In this document: positions 46,441 through 59,085 of the stretch, piece after piece
Layout of the letters: every line of letters starts with the position of its first letter
Position numbering within the stretch: the first letter of the stretch is position 1
Origin: Pilatotrama ljubarskyi
Lineage: Eukaryota > Basidiomycota > Agaricomycetes > Polyporales > Polyporaceae
Direction: 5' to 3'
Assembly: GCA_022385805.1 (NCBI GenBank)
Contig: MU277734.1
Span: 13,656-77,655 of the forward strand
Length of the DNA stretch: 64,000 nucleotides
Position numbers and translations under genes: made by a program
Notes under the pieces: generated by a model
Told to the model about the DNA's origin: nothing
Seen by the model: the letters and a program-made list of their open reading frames with translations, nothing else
Databases searched by the model: none

Positions 46441-49400
46441 GATGGTGGTAGGAGGAAAAGAAAGGTGGGGAACGTCGAAGGCTCGAGTGAGCCTTTGTCA
46501 GAGCGCGTCTGAGAACAGCGCGACGTGGAGGGTCCTGGGGTGCTTATGTCAGCGGCTGGAGTTGGCGGTGTATACCCATATATGGCAGGTATCTTGGTTC
46601 ACCTTGAGCCGCCGTTCTCACCGTCGCCTCCGGTAAAGGCCAGTGCGCGACAAGAGTCGCACGGTACAATACAAACCGTGGTAAGACTTTTTTTTTCAGC
46701 AGAGCGAAGTTGGATTGAGGCAGAGTTGACTGTTCCTTACTACGATCCAGCTGCCTTGGTTGTCTTCGGCATACAGCGCCGCACACTTCCAAAATGTTCT
46801 CGCACCCATGGCCACTCAGTGGAATGTTGATGTCAGCTACGAGCAAGCGGGAAGAAGGAGAGATATACTAGGTTAAACCACGCTGACCTCACCAGAGGCC
46901 TCGATGTTCTACTCATTCGGGCACCCCGAGGGGCAATTGATGACTGTATATATTCAAGTACTAAACAGCGACTTTGACTAGAGCGACCTCCAGAATAGGG
47001 CTGTGGGGATATTCAGAACATGCAGTATGTCATATCCATGCCTTTCCTGGGAAATGGTCGCTATACCGCCGGAAGACACGTACCAAAGAACAATGGCCGA
47101 AATCACAGGACTAGGCTTGACAGTCTAATGGTCGATGGCTCAAGTAGTTTAGGAGGGAACACCGTATGTTTTCAGGACTCGCTAGAGCCGCCATTGGAAG
47201 GGTAATATACCATGTGTCCGCCAAACTGGCCAGCAGACCGCCTCATGTCAACCGCGAGCCTCTCGCGTGGCCTGACGTCAGAAGTCATGACATTGCCTAC
47301 CGGGGAAGAATCCAGGCTCAGGCCTACGGTGAGTCGACCCCCAGCTCTATGAGCGCATACGCCGAGGAGATCGCGGCCAGCCCATATGATCCTGCGCTGG
47401 AGGGGAGAGACGTCACCCATGCGCACCGGTCTCCTCATGACTGCGCCGCCGCAGGCCTGTCTGATGTTCTAGAGGCAAACTAGAATGACCCGCCCGGCCC
47501 AGTGGTTGAGCTCGTATCATCTTCATCGTCACATCTGGGAGCTGTGAGCGCACCTTGATAGGATTGACTCCAACAACGGGGGCACCGCGGGTCGCGTGAA
47601 ATGAGTACGTTGCTCATCTAGCTCTATAAAGCGGACAATGGCACTGATACGTATCACGATCGGAGGAATGGCCGCAGTCATACCAGCAGTAGTCCGAGGG
47701 GACAGGCGCATGCTGATCTGAACTGCAAATTTGTCAATACGCCCTGCGCCCGTGCATATGGCACTGGCAATCGGGTGCGGAGCGTCGTGTCTGAGAAGGT
47801 TGGGCCCTCTCGGGAGTACCTTCTGGCGATAAGGGCCTACTTCATACGCCGAGAACGAGGTCCTAGAGGGGCGTCTAGACTTCGACTTAGTGAGCGACGA
47901 AGCACACACGGCGCCCGCTACATTTGCGCAGAACGGCTGCCATCTGTCGCCGGTACAGACAGGGTTCCTTCTGCCGCAGCAGAGTTCGGGCATGACGCAC
48001 GCGATATTGAGCAAAGGCGAGGCCCGGGCTGCAACAGCTTCCAACCCCACACGCTTCGAGAATGGCGAATCGACGGCGGCTTCACACTTCAGTAGAAGCT
48101 GATCGCAGGTCGAAACATAGCGCACTATTGCCCCCGGTTGAGCTGACAGCTTCGCGCCGGCTTTTGGACATACCAATTTGGTCAGGGAGGCGCACGTACC
48201 CCCGACATCGTTCCCCCGAGATGGATGTGCGGCACCGAGTCTGTCGACGCTTTGGGATACCGAGGGAACGATGGAGGCGCTGTGCCGTGCTTCGACGTTA
48301 GAAGACTGCCTGCATCAATGTACTGCATTCCGCATCTGCACATGAGTCGGGCGCTGCTCACCGCGTGAATGGCCCTGGCTATGCAGTCTCCACACTGTCT
48401 GCGCCGCACACGAGGCGCAATTTGCCAGCAGGACTCAGGTTGATAGACCGTTCGCATTTTTCTGTGTTCGTGGAGCACGGAGCGTCCGGACGATCCAGAC
48501 CGAATGTGGCAAGTCGCAAGGGGCGCATCGACGACGACTGACGCCGCGTCCCAGGCGCATACCCGTCCATAACTACGTTGGCGACCCCGTAGCCTAAGCT
48601 CGCGATGTGATGCTGGCATGTAACAGAGTCTTCATGAGTGTTTGCGGGCTGAGCCGATCCCAAGAGGCTACAGACAGCAACACCAGCGGCATCCGGTCGC
48701 AGACGCCCTGTCAGAAGCCGGCGTCCCGGGATCACGGGCAGCGGAGCGAGGTGGCTCTTCCTCCCATACGCGGCTGCATCGCTCCAGGGATCTGTGAAGA
48801 AAAGAAAATCAATGCGGTCTATCGACATGAGTCCTGCTGGCACAGGAGCATCCGATTCTGTGACAGTAGGATTGCAGGGAGTAGACCTGCCATATCAGGC
48901 ATCGTAGTTGCCATACTCGACGGGTGTGGTCGAGTCAGAATAGCTTCAGGCGGACGGAAGATGCGAACCTCCTCATAATCTGGTAAGACATTATACGCGT
49001 CAAAGTCACGAGCGAGTAGCGGCGCACACGAGGCGGAGCTTGCAATACCGCCATGATTCATTGCAGCGGTGAATCAATCTCGCGGTTCGCAAAGTTCACC
49101 CCGAGCTGCTCTGCCAACTTCGTCCACTATGTGCAGCGGACCTTGCGCCGGTTTAAAGGTGCATGTCGTTGACTCCAACCGATGCCAACGCGCACGAAGC
49201 TGTTGATCGGAGCGATAGCATCGCAGTACATCGTACAGTGGGAGCTCATACGTCCGCCGAGCAATCTTACCGACTCCTGTGACGATGGCGCATAGGAGTC
49301 GGATGGAGGATAGACCAGATGCCATGGAAACAGCCCACAAAAGTGAAACGCGAAGTTCTAGCGATTGGTAGAACGGTGAAGAGGAGCTCAGCTTTACGGG

Positions 49401-52135
49401 ACCATGGCGCCGATCAACCTGAGCCCCCGCTCCCATTTCGAGCGAAGACAATAAGACACGCACCCTGCTCTCGATCGCGGAATTCCGACGAGGAGCTAGC
49501 GGCGCGACTCTCGTCCTGCGAGCGCTCTCGGCCGGATTGACGCGGCCGCAGGAACGAGGCCGATGTCGATCTTGGAGAGGCTCGGAGTGGACGGGTGAGC
49601 CCATCAAGTCGATAGCGTCTTGGGCCTGGAACAGTGTCACCGGTGTCGAGCACACAGTGCGCATGCTGAACTCTGCATCAAGGTAGGAACGGTGGCGTTA
49701 GCTGTGCGTGTATAGCAAAAGGCTCCCAGGTTGAATGGGATAGATTCACATACAAGTTGAACGGAGATGGATCCAGGGGCAATCCAGGGACAGGAGTGCA
49801 CGGACATTTGCTGCCACCTAAGATGTCCAGATGCGAACTCGTGATGAATAGTCGATTTCGAGTTCAGCAAGCGAATTCCCGAGGATATCTCTGAGGGGAG
49901 CATCGGGCAATAGAACTGACGTCTCTGCTACCCCATACCACATGATTCTCCAGCGAGATGCCCGGTACGAGAAGGGGAGCCGACATCTCCAGGATACGCC
50001 GGGATACGGAGCCTAAAAACATAGCTGGCATCCAATGAAATAGCGGGGCCAGGGCTCGCGGAAGCATTTAATATTCGAGAGAAACCTACACTCGAGTTAG
50101 GTTCAACATGACCGAGAGGAGCTCCGCTCCCGATGGATGCTTTAGTACGACGAACCTTACGGCTTTAGTGCAGCGAGAGCCTGCCTAATCCCGCCGCGGA
50201 GATCCTATCTGCTGCTCCGGTCATTTGCAAGACAGCCAGCAGCCCAGCTATGCTAGAGGTGGGTGGACTGCATCAGAAAGGCGAAAGATCACCGACAGGA
50301 GTGCCGCTACCTCTTGGTGCAGAAGACGTCGTCTGGCCCGCGCCACCCGAGGGCTCTTCTACCGACGCCAGAGCATATGCACCAGGCGGAGTGGAAAATA
50401 CGAGGGTCCTTTCCTTGATTTGAGAGTCGGCTCACCCATCGTCATTCCCGCGCGGGGGTCTGGGCGTGGTAACAAGAGGATGATCAAGATTAGTGCCGCT
50501 CACAAGATCGTGGAAGCGGTACCTGCCTTCCTTGACATGTGCTCGCCGCCGTGCGCACTTCGCCAGAATGGAAGGCACGGCGACGCACCCGCCTTCGACT
50601 TTCTCGCAGTGAACCCCGACCGTTGGCACGGTGAGATTGGGTCGTGTCGATCTGCCTGTGTCCGCTGCGGGCGCCTGGGCCGAACCTGGGGTCGCAAGAA
50701 CGTCCGCGCGTTCTGCGAGAACAGTCAAGCATGGGAGCCAGACCCGCGCCGGGCGCCAGCGCGCCGACAAGTGCCCGGTGCGACCCGCACCAGGCGGTTG
50801 GTAGCTCGAGGCTGACGGAGGAGAAAAGGGGTGCCCGATGGGCACCTGCGCGATTGGGCGGCGGCCCTAGGTCGAACCTACTCTAGGCGCGGAAGAGAAG
50901 ACGGGCGCCTCGATCTGGAAAGGCGAGAAGACAGGCAGGGGAGATGCAATCAGGAACGTAACATGTGCTACGAGCCCACGGCGGACAAGACCGCCTCCCA
51001 GGCGCGCCCGCGAGCTGCGCTGAGCGTCCCACATCGCTCGAATTCTCCGATGCCGGAGCCAGGGTGGCTTACGAAGTAGCGCGGGCCATGCAAGGACGGG
51101 TGCTGAAGGCGTAGCGGCATGAGAGAATTCGAGATGGTGGTCGAGAAATGAGAGACGTACGCCACGTTGTCTCCATGCGAGGCGGATCGCATACTACTTC
51201 AAGGAAATACTCGGCATTGCTTACCTCGAGGCGGGTGCATGTCTCGTCGAGGCCCGCCAACAGGCCCCGGTCGCGCTCATTGAGGGGGAAGGCGAAGGAG
51301 AAAGTGCCTGGGATTTGCAGCGAGACGGATGCATGCCATCATCTGATGCCTCCACGTGAGCGGATAAGATAACTCAGCTCAGGTCGGTGAAGCCCAACGC
51401 AGAGGCCCTTAGAACACCGGAAGGCAGGCATGGGAAATCCGGAGGATTGTACCGCTCGAGGGCGTCCGGCATCGCGAGGAATACGAGTTGCGGGCTAGAA
51501 GTCTTTGACGTCAAGCGCCTCGAGCACGAGATATATGACATTCTTTCCGGGCTCGGTACGTAAATGATACATACTCACGGACTTCGCTGTAAACTTAACT
51601 CCTGGAAAGTAAGGCACTGGGAGTCGGGTTCGCATAACGGGGCATGGCATACGGGTCATAACGTAGCTACAGAGTCAAGGTGGATACATAGGCCTGGCGG
51701 ACACCCGCCGTCCAGAATCGGGGATACGTAACACGTTCGTACAGCGGAGAGACTATCGTACAACCGGAACGCCACATAATGAAACGCAAAACGAGGAGCG
51801 CGAGGCGAAGGAGATGAACGGTCAACCATCCTATCTCCGTCGGCCGCTCCCACCACATATCGTACAGAGAGGTACGCAGGCGCTAGACGGTTGGCTTGTA
51901 TAGCGCCACACATCACGCAAGAAAGGGAGCGGTGAGTTGAATCACCGACAGGGCATAGGTGAGATAACAGGAAAGCGGCATGGGGCGCAAGTCGGGAACC
52001 ACGGGGATGCTGAACGGAAGCGATTGAGGAGAGACGCGTGTGCTGGTGAAGCGCCGAGCACGTTCTATTGGAAGGAGGGGGGGACGAGACTGACCGTGTA
52101 TGTGCTGTCCGGACGGGTGCGAGGGTCAGCGACAA
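46441..52135. other. Gene-poor region of 5.7 kb with degenerate repeats
   Basis: No gene was recognised on either strand. Frames up to 215 codons exist (48176 to 47529, 49664 to 49074, 50225 to 50815) but have no family signature, and they conflict with frames on the opposite strand. Partial repeats lie between 48.4 and 49.05 kb. The composition and lack of clear introns fit decayed or non-coding accessory DNA. Confidence 0.45.
48405..49045. repeat. Cluster of degenerate inverted and direct repeats
   Basis: The minus-strand reading of about 48428-48465 contains CGGTCTATCAACCTGAGTCC and continues TGCTGGCA. The plus strand at about 48815-48845 contains CGGTCTATCGACATGAGTCC and also continues TGCTGGCA, giving an imperfect inverted repeat. 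The plus strand at about 48406-48425 (CGCACACGAGGCGCAATTTGC) recurs directly near 49023-49043 (GCGCACACGAGGCGGAGCTTG). These look like diverged copies of one element, but its borders are not visible. Confidence 0.5.
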
Positions 52136-54020
52136 TTAGGAATCGTCCTGACGACAGTACCCCGCGGCAAAGTCGTAGCCCAAGGACGAATCGGAGGCCC
52201 ATACGTAGGGCGGATGCGCGGCCCCGACCACGCCAACCCCGAAGGGACTGTTCCAATCTCCGAAAGCGGCGCAGGACGCGGCGTCGAACGCCTTCTCCAT
52301 GACGCTGGGAGAACCAGTTCCAACAACGTAATCGGACACCTTGGGGTAAGGGGACATGATGGGGGACGCTTGATATGGCAGGGGGCTCCCAGCCCAGCCC
52401 TCGAGCGAGGAGTAGGAGGAAGGGGAGGGCGCGTACGCCTCCCCCATCAGGTCCGATATGCTTGCCGGACTGCCAATGTCGGACTCGCAGTGCCATCCGT
52501 ACGCCAGGGGCGTGGCCACCGGAGAAAGGGCGGGCGTATCGACGCCGTCCAGGTCGGGTTCGATAGCGGGCAGAGCAGGGGTTGAGCAAGCGCTACCAGC
52601 AACATTGAGCGTGTAAACCTACGTTCGCAGGCGGCCGCAGGGGCAAACGCCACGAGATTAAGCGAGCAAGCAAACGTGTGATCGTGATGTACTCACATCA
52701 TTACTCCCGGTGCCACAGTCAGCACTCCGCGGAAGAGCGAGAGGGTCTGCCACACCTGCGCTGGACGTCTGGATGGCAGCAGACATTGTTCCCTCCGCAG
52801 CGCGTCTTGGGCCCTCAAGCGGGGCGCCCGTATCAAAATTGACGCGCAGCATGTCGCGTGGGCTGGCGAAGTTGCCGATGCTGCTCGCGCGAGCAAAGTA
52901 GGGAGGTGCAGCGCAAACGGACTCGCGACGCTGGGCGGCTATTTGCTGAGGGTCAGGAGTAGGCGCACGGGCACGGGGTGCAGGAGCGGAGGAAGATCGC
53001 TTGAACATCGAGGTGAGCGGGACTTTGAAACGGCCGTCGGCCGAGGCGCGAGGCATCATCCCCTTCGGTATGGCCTCTTCTCCGACCAACACGTTGGAGA
53101 CTGTCTCGGAACGCCGCATCGTGTCCGCGACGTGCACCTTGACGTCCTCGCCAGCGCCGACGCGCTTCTCGCCCGACGTCTGCACCAAGGCCACGCCCTC
53201 GACCTCTTCTTTGGGCTTGCGGCCGCGATCGACCTCGTAGTCGTACTGCTCGATGGCCGCAGCTAGATCCGTGCCGGTCTTCCCCGCAACGAGCAAATCT
53301 GCGATCTTGGCGCACCTCTTCTCGCGACTCCGCTCTTCTTTCTCCGACTGCCCTCTTCCCTTTCGATTGCCTCTCTTGCGCGGTCCATCCTTCACCTTTG
53401 CAAGCGCGTTCGCCGCAGGCTTGAACCGCCAGTCCGGGTACTTCTTGCGGTGCTCAGCCAGGGCGACCATAGCCTTCGCTTCCCACACCTTGCGCTCCTC
53501 GTGCGGGAGGGCCTTCCAGCACTTTCCTGCAATGCAAAACGCGTAAGACACGTCGTTGCCGCGTGTAGGGGTGGCGTACCTATGATCTTGGAAAGTGCGC
53601 TGTGGTTGCCTTCAATCTGCCCCGGGATGTGCTGGGCGCGGATGAACGAGGAGCGGAAGAGGATGAAGGCGTTCGGGGGACGTGGAATATAGGAGGCGTC
53701 GCGCTTTTTGGCGTGCGAGGGACGCGCGGGACCGAGCATAGGCGTACCCGGAGGAGAGAGGATACTCATCTCGGGCATGGCTGCCTCGGCGGACGCATCG
53801 TAGCTGGTGGCCTCGTTGTTCCAGATCCCATAGTTAGTTTCCGCGGTGAAAGTGTAAGTCAATGGGGGGAGGGGATTGTCGACGAGAGGGGGCATGCCGT
53901 CTGCGGGGGCGGTGAGCTCGGTGCCACTACCGCGCGTGTGCTCGCCCGAAAAGGAAACGCGTACGCACCATCGTCGTCGGCATCATTGAAGGCCACATCG
54001 TGGCAACATTCGAGAGACAT
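52136..54020 (-). CDS. HMG-box transcription factor 2 (MATA-HMG type)
   Basis: Paralogue of the HMG factor at 32353. Exons 54020-53969, 53900-53580, 53526-52697 and 52618-52136 give 561 residues with consistent phases. I start at ATG 54020 (MSLECCHDVAFNDADDD) because this makes exon 1 exactly 52 nt, as in paralogue 1; ATG 53895 (MPPLVDNPL) is an alternative. The HMG box is at about 88-160: YIPRPPNAFILFRSSFIRAQ, then HSALSKIIGKCWKALPHEER and WEAKAMVALAEHRKKYPDWR. An intron interrupts it after SKIIG, the same place as in paralogue 1. A basic tract follows (GPRKRGNRKGRGQSEKEERS), then CAKIADLLVAGKTGTDLAAA, the counterpart of the helix after the box in paralogue 1, then a Ser/Pro-rich tail. A last exon adds SPSSYSSLEGWAGSPLPYQ-type activation-like sequence. 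The role is inferred as developmental or mating regulation from family only. Confidence 0.88.
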
Positions 54021-56983
54021 AGCTGCAGGACCGGGATGACTGCTGTACGCGGGAGGAGAAAGTGCAGAAAGTAGAGAGGAGGTAGGAAGAAGAGACGCTA
54101 GACAGTATCTGAACAAGGGATCAGTCGGACCTAGAGCTGTCGAACGCAGGTGGCCGAACCCAAATATTCGCAGCCCTTATTCTCTTCTAGGCAACCGCGA
54201 ATTTCCGCTTTGCGGGAGAGTTCCCGTGCGCAGCGGTGCGTGGCGTTCACTTCCTCGGTCAGATGTGATACACCGCCTTATAGGAACCCGCTTCCAAAGG
54301 CTCTCGCAAGATTCCAGCCGAGTCACTGGCAATGACGGTTTGGAGACGGCCTGCGAAGCGCAGAAGCACGCGCTCGGTGGCATATCTTAGAGCCAAGCTT
54401 CGTGAACGTCCATATGTCCTCAAATCGATGGCACGCGCCCGCTTCCCGCAAATGAACGGCCATCTGGCTCTCCTTTCCCTCATGACCAGCGCAATACGCC
54501 CGGAGACCCGCAACTCTATCGTCTCCCATCACCCGGACAACCAAACATCCGGAGCGGAAAAGACACACTCACCTGCTCGGCTTTGCGATGCGCACAGCCA
54601 AAAACCGGAATATCGATACGGAGGTCGGGAGACAGTCGTATGGCACGCGAGCTCCGCTCCGCGAGTCCGCCGCCGAGCTGCAAGCGATATCGTAGAGATC
54701 GGGTATTTTCTATCGTTCACCTTCTGTCATGACCCCTGATATTTACAAGCCTCGAGGTGCAAAGTTCGACAGAAATGCGAGAGGTGTGGCAGTGGACGAC
54801 CAGGAAAGTCGAACGCGTGCGAGCGACTGCGAACAGTGCCGCAGGGACCCCGGAAGTACGCTCGGAATACGGACCGGGATAGGGTATCCGGGGGCGTCTG
54901 TGTAAAGCCTCTCCGCTCGAGTTCGTTCGTTCGCTGCAGTCTCGTTTGCTTTCTACCACCTGATAATTAAAGAGGCTATCGAGCTGTCTGAAGAGCACTC
55001 GGCATCTTACTCTATATGAACAGTGTCCTCCAGAAGAACTTGCGCTTGTCGCTGAAATTTTGCCTAGGCTGATGTTGTCAACATCTCGCTCGCTGCTTCG
55101 TAAGGCTACATATCACCTGAAAGGCAGGATCCTCGGCTCTTGCATTGTCGTGTGCCAAACAGGAACACTCGGACAGGAACCTTGTCATTTGCGACATTGC
55201 CTCGAGGTCGTGCGTATTGCCCCGCGGTTGCAGAGATTTTGCTCCGGCTACCAGCTCTCTGATTTACCTCCGCACGCCATCTCTGGACGATGTCGGAGAT
55301 CTCGTCCGACTCTGTGCATCCCTGCATTGCGGGCGGCCATCTTGAGCCACACTGCGTCGACGCCATCGAACTGCCAAACGTCGGGCCGGCAGTTGCAGGC
55401 GCGTTGATGGCCGTACTTTCTCCTCGGGGCCGCCTGATATTCAATGCACATGTTCACCTTTGCACCGCCCTTGTCCTTTTCCTTCTATCCGTAAGTTCAT
55501 TGCGCCATCCGCTCGACAACGTCTGCTGGGCTGGGGCGGTCAGGCTCGGGTCACCCGACGGGACGTATACGGCATAACATCTGCTCGCTTTCGCGTTCGC
55601 GGTGCGTGACCATGTATGTTCCGAAAGCTCAGACACGATCCTTCTTAGCCGTACAGGTGATCAGGAGGAGTATGCGAACTGCTGAACCACTTAGATCCCG
55701 AATCTGGCGACCGACGCAGTGAATTCGGAAGTCATCTCCAAGCGACCACAATTTCAAACACAGCGACGCTCCAGCGTCCGCTGCTAGACTTGCGCGCTCG
55801 ACGGTGTACTCCGTGGGTATGTACTTCCCCTCCACAAGTCAGACTGCGCTCCGCTGACCACTCCTAGCATCCGGCATAACGTCAGAACGCACTCCCGACG
55901 CATCTCGCGGAAGCCTCTGTTCTCTTCCTCACCTCCGATGCAGGCTCTATGGCATCGGACTGCACCAGCGGAACTGCGATGTCAACGACCTCCGCTGGCC
56001 ACCGGCTGCCAGCCAGCACACCTGGAGCTCGGATATCCGCTTGATCGCGTCGCTGCTGGCGCTCCGCCCGTACCATATTGCATAGCGAGAGAACTCCGGT
56101 CCGTATCCCGACCTCGTCATGTGGCAAATTCCTTTAGATATCACGAGTTGCTCTGGCTTGCAGCGGGCGGCAGCTGGGTGTTCGTGGAACCAGTTATGGC
56201 GGCGGCTTCTTTGTTTGGACACATGCCGGGATGCGGTCATCCCAGGCTTCCTGGAGTTCTCATGCGCTGCGACCTCGTCGGCCGACGACGCCACAGTGCC
56301 CCTTGACCTTCCCCTAACTGGAAGAGAGCAGCTCGGGTAGCCCGGAGCGACGCCTGTGCCTCGCCTCCGACGCACTACGCCGTCAGATTGACAGGAAGAC
56401 TACGACGAACCGCGGTCTGGTTTCTCTTGTGGTAACTGCTATGCTCCCTTCGTCCTTGCTGGCTTTCTCTGGGGAATGCTGGTGATCCGAACCTGGGATT
56501 AGTCCTTCCCTGAATCGTGATATTGCTGCCGCAACTCTATACTCGACGTCGGCGGAACACTTTCGACCTCACGCGGCATTCATACTGAACGTCTGGCGCC
56601 TTTTTGCCTATGCGCCCTTCCATAGCTCGAGCTTCGCTGACGTCTTCTGATATCCGTAATGCGCGCCTCGTTTCTGCTCCCAGGTCTTGCGTTGTCTCCG
56701 AGGACCCTCCCTGGCGTCTTCATGACTCATGGCTATTCGACGCCACCGTAGCTTCTGGTATCCTGACTTCCCTGTCGAGGCGGCAGCTCGCAATGCAGCC
56801 GAGGCTAACACGACTAGATTGCAGAGCAGGAGAGCATATCGAGATGAAGTACAGTACAGCGAGTGCATGCGTCGAGAACAGAGAGAAAGCACGAGACGTC
56901 CAACCCGAAAGCAGGAACACAAACAAACGTCCGAAGTGGGCTGGCTTCCGCAACGCAAGGAAGCGCGTGCTCACGCTCAGCAG
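54021..56983. other. Intergenic; no supported gene
   Basis: About 3 kb upstream of HMG gene 2 and downstream of DUF6699 gene 3. One ATG frame of 95 codons at 55290-55577 (+) has a hydrophobic stretch (LCTALVLFLLSVSSL) but no family match. Nothing else is supported. Confidence 0.45.
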
Positions 56984-57866
56984 CTACGGCGGCGGACCCA
57001 CAAACAGCATGAAACCCTCCCCGTCTGGCGCAGGCTCGAGGCCCCGGAAACAAACGCTGTCTCCGAGGTAGTCCACCCTGCGCAGGCCGTCGTCCCTGGG
57101 GCACGTCCTGCCCCCGACGACGAGCGCCGTCCGCCGCGCATATGCCCGACAGAGCATCTGCACGCGCTCCTCGGACAACTGCCGAAACTCGTCCGCCGTC
57201 ATGCGCTCCTCGAAGTTCGCGATGAGCGCGTCAAGCACGTCTTCCACCAGCACGGGCAGCGCCTCGTGGTGCGGGAGCACCGTCACCGGCCACCAGAACG
57301 TCGGCTGCGGGTCCCCGGCCAGTGCGCATATGCGCAATCGTGGCACACCGGGGTACGTCGCCGGCTGCGCGCCGTTGGGCCCGTCGCAGTCAAACTCGAC
57401 TCGATCAACCCGAGATTCATCAGGGGAAGGTATGTTCAGCTTCACATCCTCTGCGCGGAGGCGCAGATCGAAGTGCAGTGGCGGAGGCCCCGCGATGCGG
57501 TGCACGAGCCACGGGTTCAGCTGTACCTCTGTCGGCAGTGGATCGTACGTCTGCCGCGGTGTGGGCCACAAGTCCGGGCGCGGGGGCAACGCAGGATGCC
57601 GCACGCGCGGTACCCAATTTTCAGGGAACGTCTCCCCTCCGGGTTCGCGGAGACTAGCGAACATCGCATCTACCTCCGGTGGGCTGAGCTCGCGCGGAAC
57701 GTCGAGCGGCGCTGCGGGGAAGCCACGGTCAGTCGTTGGCAGGACGGTAATACATGGCAGTCGGGTACACACTAGCGTTGTTCACGGTCATACCCCAGGT
57801 TCCGCCCAGCCGTGGGCGTGCCCAGTACCCGTACGCTCTCCATTCGGATGGGCTGATCTCGCGCAT
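56984..57866 (-). CDS. DUF6699-type protein 3
   Basis: Third member of the family in the window, more diverged. Exons 57866-57773 and 57711-56984 give about 273 residues. The 61-nt intron has donor GTGTGT and acceptor CCCGCAG, phase 1. The start ATG 57866 (MREISPSEWRAYGYW) is my choice; the first exon is the uncertain part. The N-terminal half is Pro-rich (HPALPPRPDLWPTPRQTYDP). The domain includes LNPWLVHRIAGPPPLHFDLR, LRICALAGDPQPTFWWPVTV, ALPVLVEDVLDALIANFEER and MTADEFRQLSEE, and ends LRRVDYLGDSVCFRGLEP. It shows the same secondary-structure order as the copies at 2.4 and 11.7 kb, including the final R-R-V-D-Y-L-G-x2-V-C-F strand. It lacks the N-terminal RVxF and SPGP motifs. The function is unknown. 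Confidence 0.75.
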
Positions 57867-59085
57867 GCCAAAGTGGCCCTCTGCGTTGCCGACCGTGGCA
57901 TCGTCCTCCAGAGCCAGGCTCCGACTTCTCCCTATGCGGCACCGAATTACGTCAATGTCCCGATACAAGCTCGCTCGCAGTGAGACAGCAGACTACCCAC
58001 TAAAGAGCTTCTTGGGGTGCAGACACGACAGCCACGACTGCGGCCGTTCTCTTCCTCCTCCCTGCAGCGTGAGCGTGAGTGTGACGGGGGCCTCATCTCC
58101 GGCCTGTCGCCGTGTTCTCTGCTTCCGGCCGCTGCCCCGCGAGCTTCTGGTGGAGGCAGACCGTGACGATTGCGCTTCTGAGCGAAGAAGCTGCCCGGGC
58201 TGAAGCTCGGCCGCGGGTAGTGACGGAGAGGGGACCCAGGGTCGCCTCGGATCGACGGTGTGAGTCTCCCTGGCGTGGTTCATAGGCCATCGGGTAGGTA
58301 CCGCGCCTGTCATCGCTTCGGCTTGATGATGGGATGATATCTTGCACTCCTTTCGGGTTAAGACGACGCAGCGCCAGTGCGAGATCGCAGCGAGTCAAGG
58401 TGTGGGGATTTGGTGTTTGGAGGGTACGCTGCAAGTCATCGCTCGTGGGTGACTCGCTGAGGGCTGAGGGGGCGAGGATTCCTGGACAGCCCTGTTCCCT
58501 GATTTATCGGCTGTATCAGTATGCCCACTACATGCGTACTGCATGAGCTGTGCGTGCTGGTGGGAAACTGCCGAGCACATGGCGGAGACGCTCTTTGTGC
58601 CCAAAAAGGGCTGCCTGCTGCATTGCTCTCTCGAGCGCCTTGTTCTTCGCTTGAGGCTTTGCCTGGACACAGGCCGTCCACGTAACCAAATATCGCTGTT
58701 GATGTGTCCATGACAAAATTTTGGCATATTTTGGTTCGTATGAGCGACGTTTGCACAGAACACGAACCGCAAGACCAGCGTTCTGCCCTGTCACGTGACC
58801 GTGGCGTTTCATTACAGACGCGACGCGTGCCTTCAGCGTGTTGGGAAAGCATGCATCCATACGGTACCTTTAGTAAGACGTGCGGACGCGCCGACTGCTC
58901 TTCGCGCTGACCCCACCTATGTACCTCGCGATGCACCAAATCGATACACACAACTCATAAATACAAGACGTGAAGTGGAAACTATGCTACGGTTGATGAC
59001 ATCCAAGTCAGAGCCTCGAGAAAGTGAGCAACAAATCCCAAGCAAGCCAGCAACGCGTCCTCCTAAAAGGCTCAAACCTCCATCT
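57867..59085. other. Intergenic; no supported gene
   Basis: Upstream region of DUF6699 gene 3 and 3' flank of the DNA glycosylase gene. Minus-strand frames here reach 171 codons but have no signature. Confidence 0.5.

Noticed and set aside
50225..50815. Plus-strand frame of 196 codons in the gene desert
   Set aside because: Arg/Pro/Ala-rich with no domain, and opposite-strand frames are equally long; not supported as a gene.
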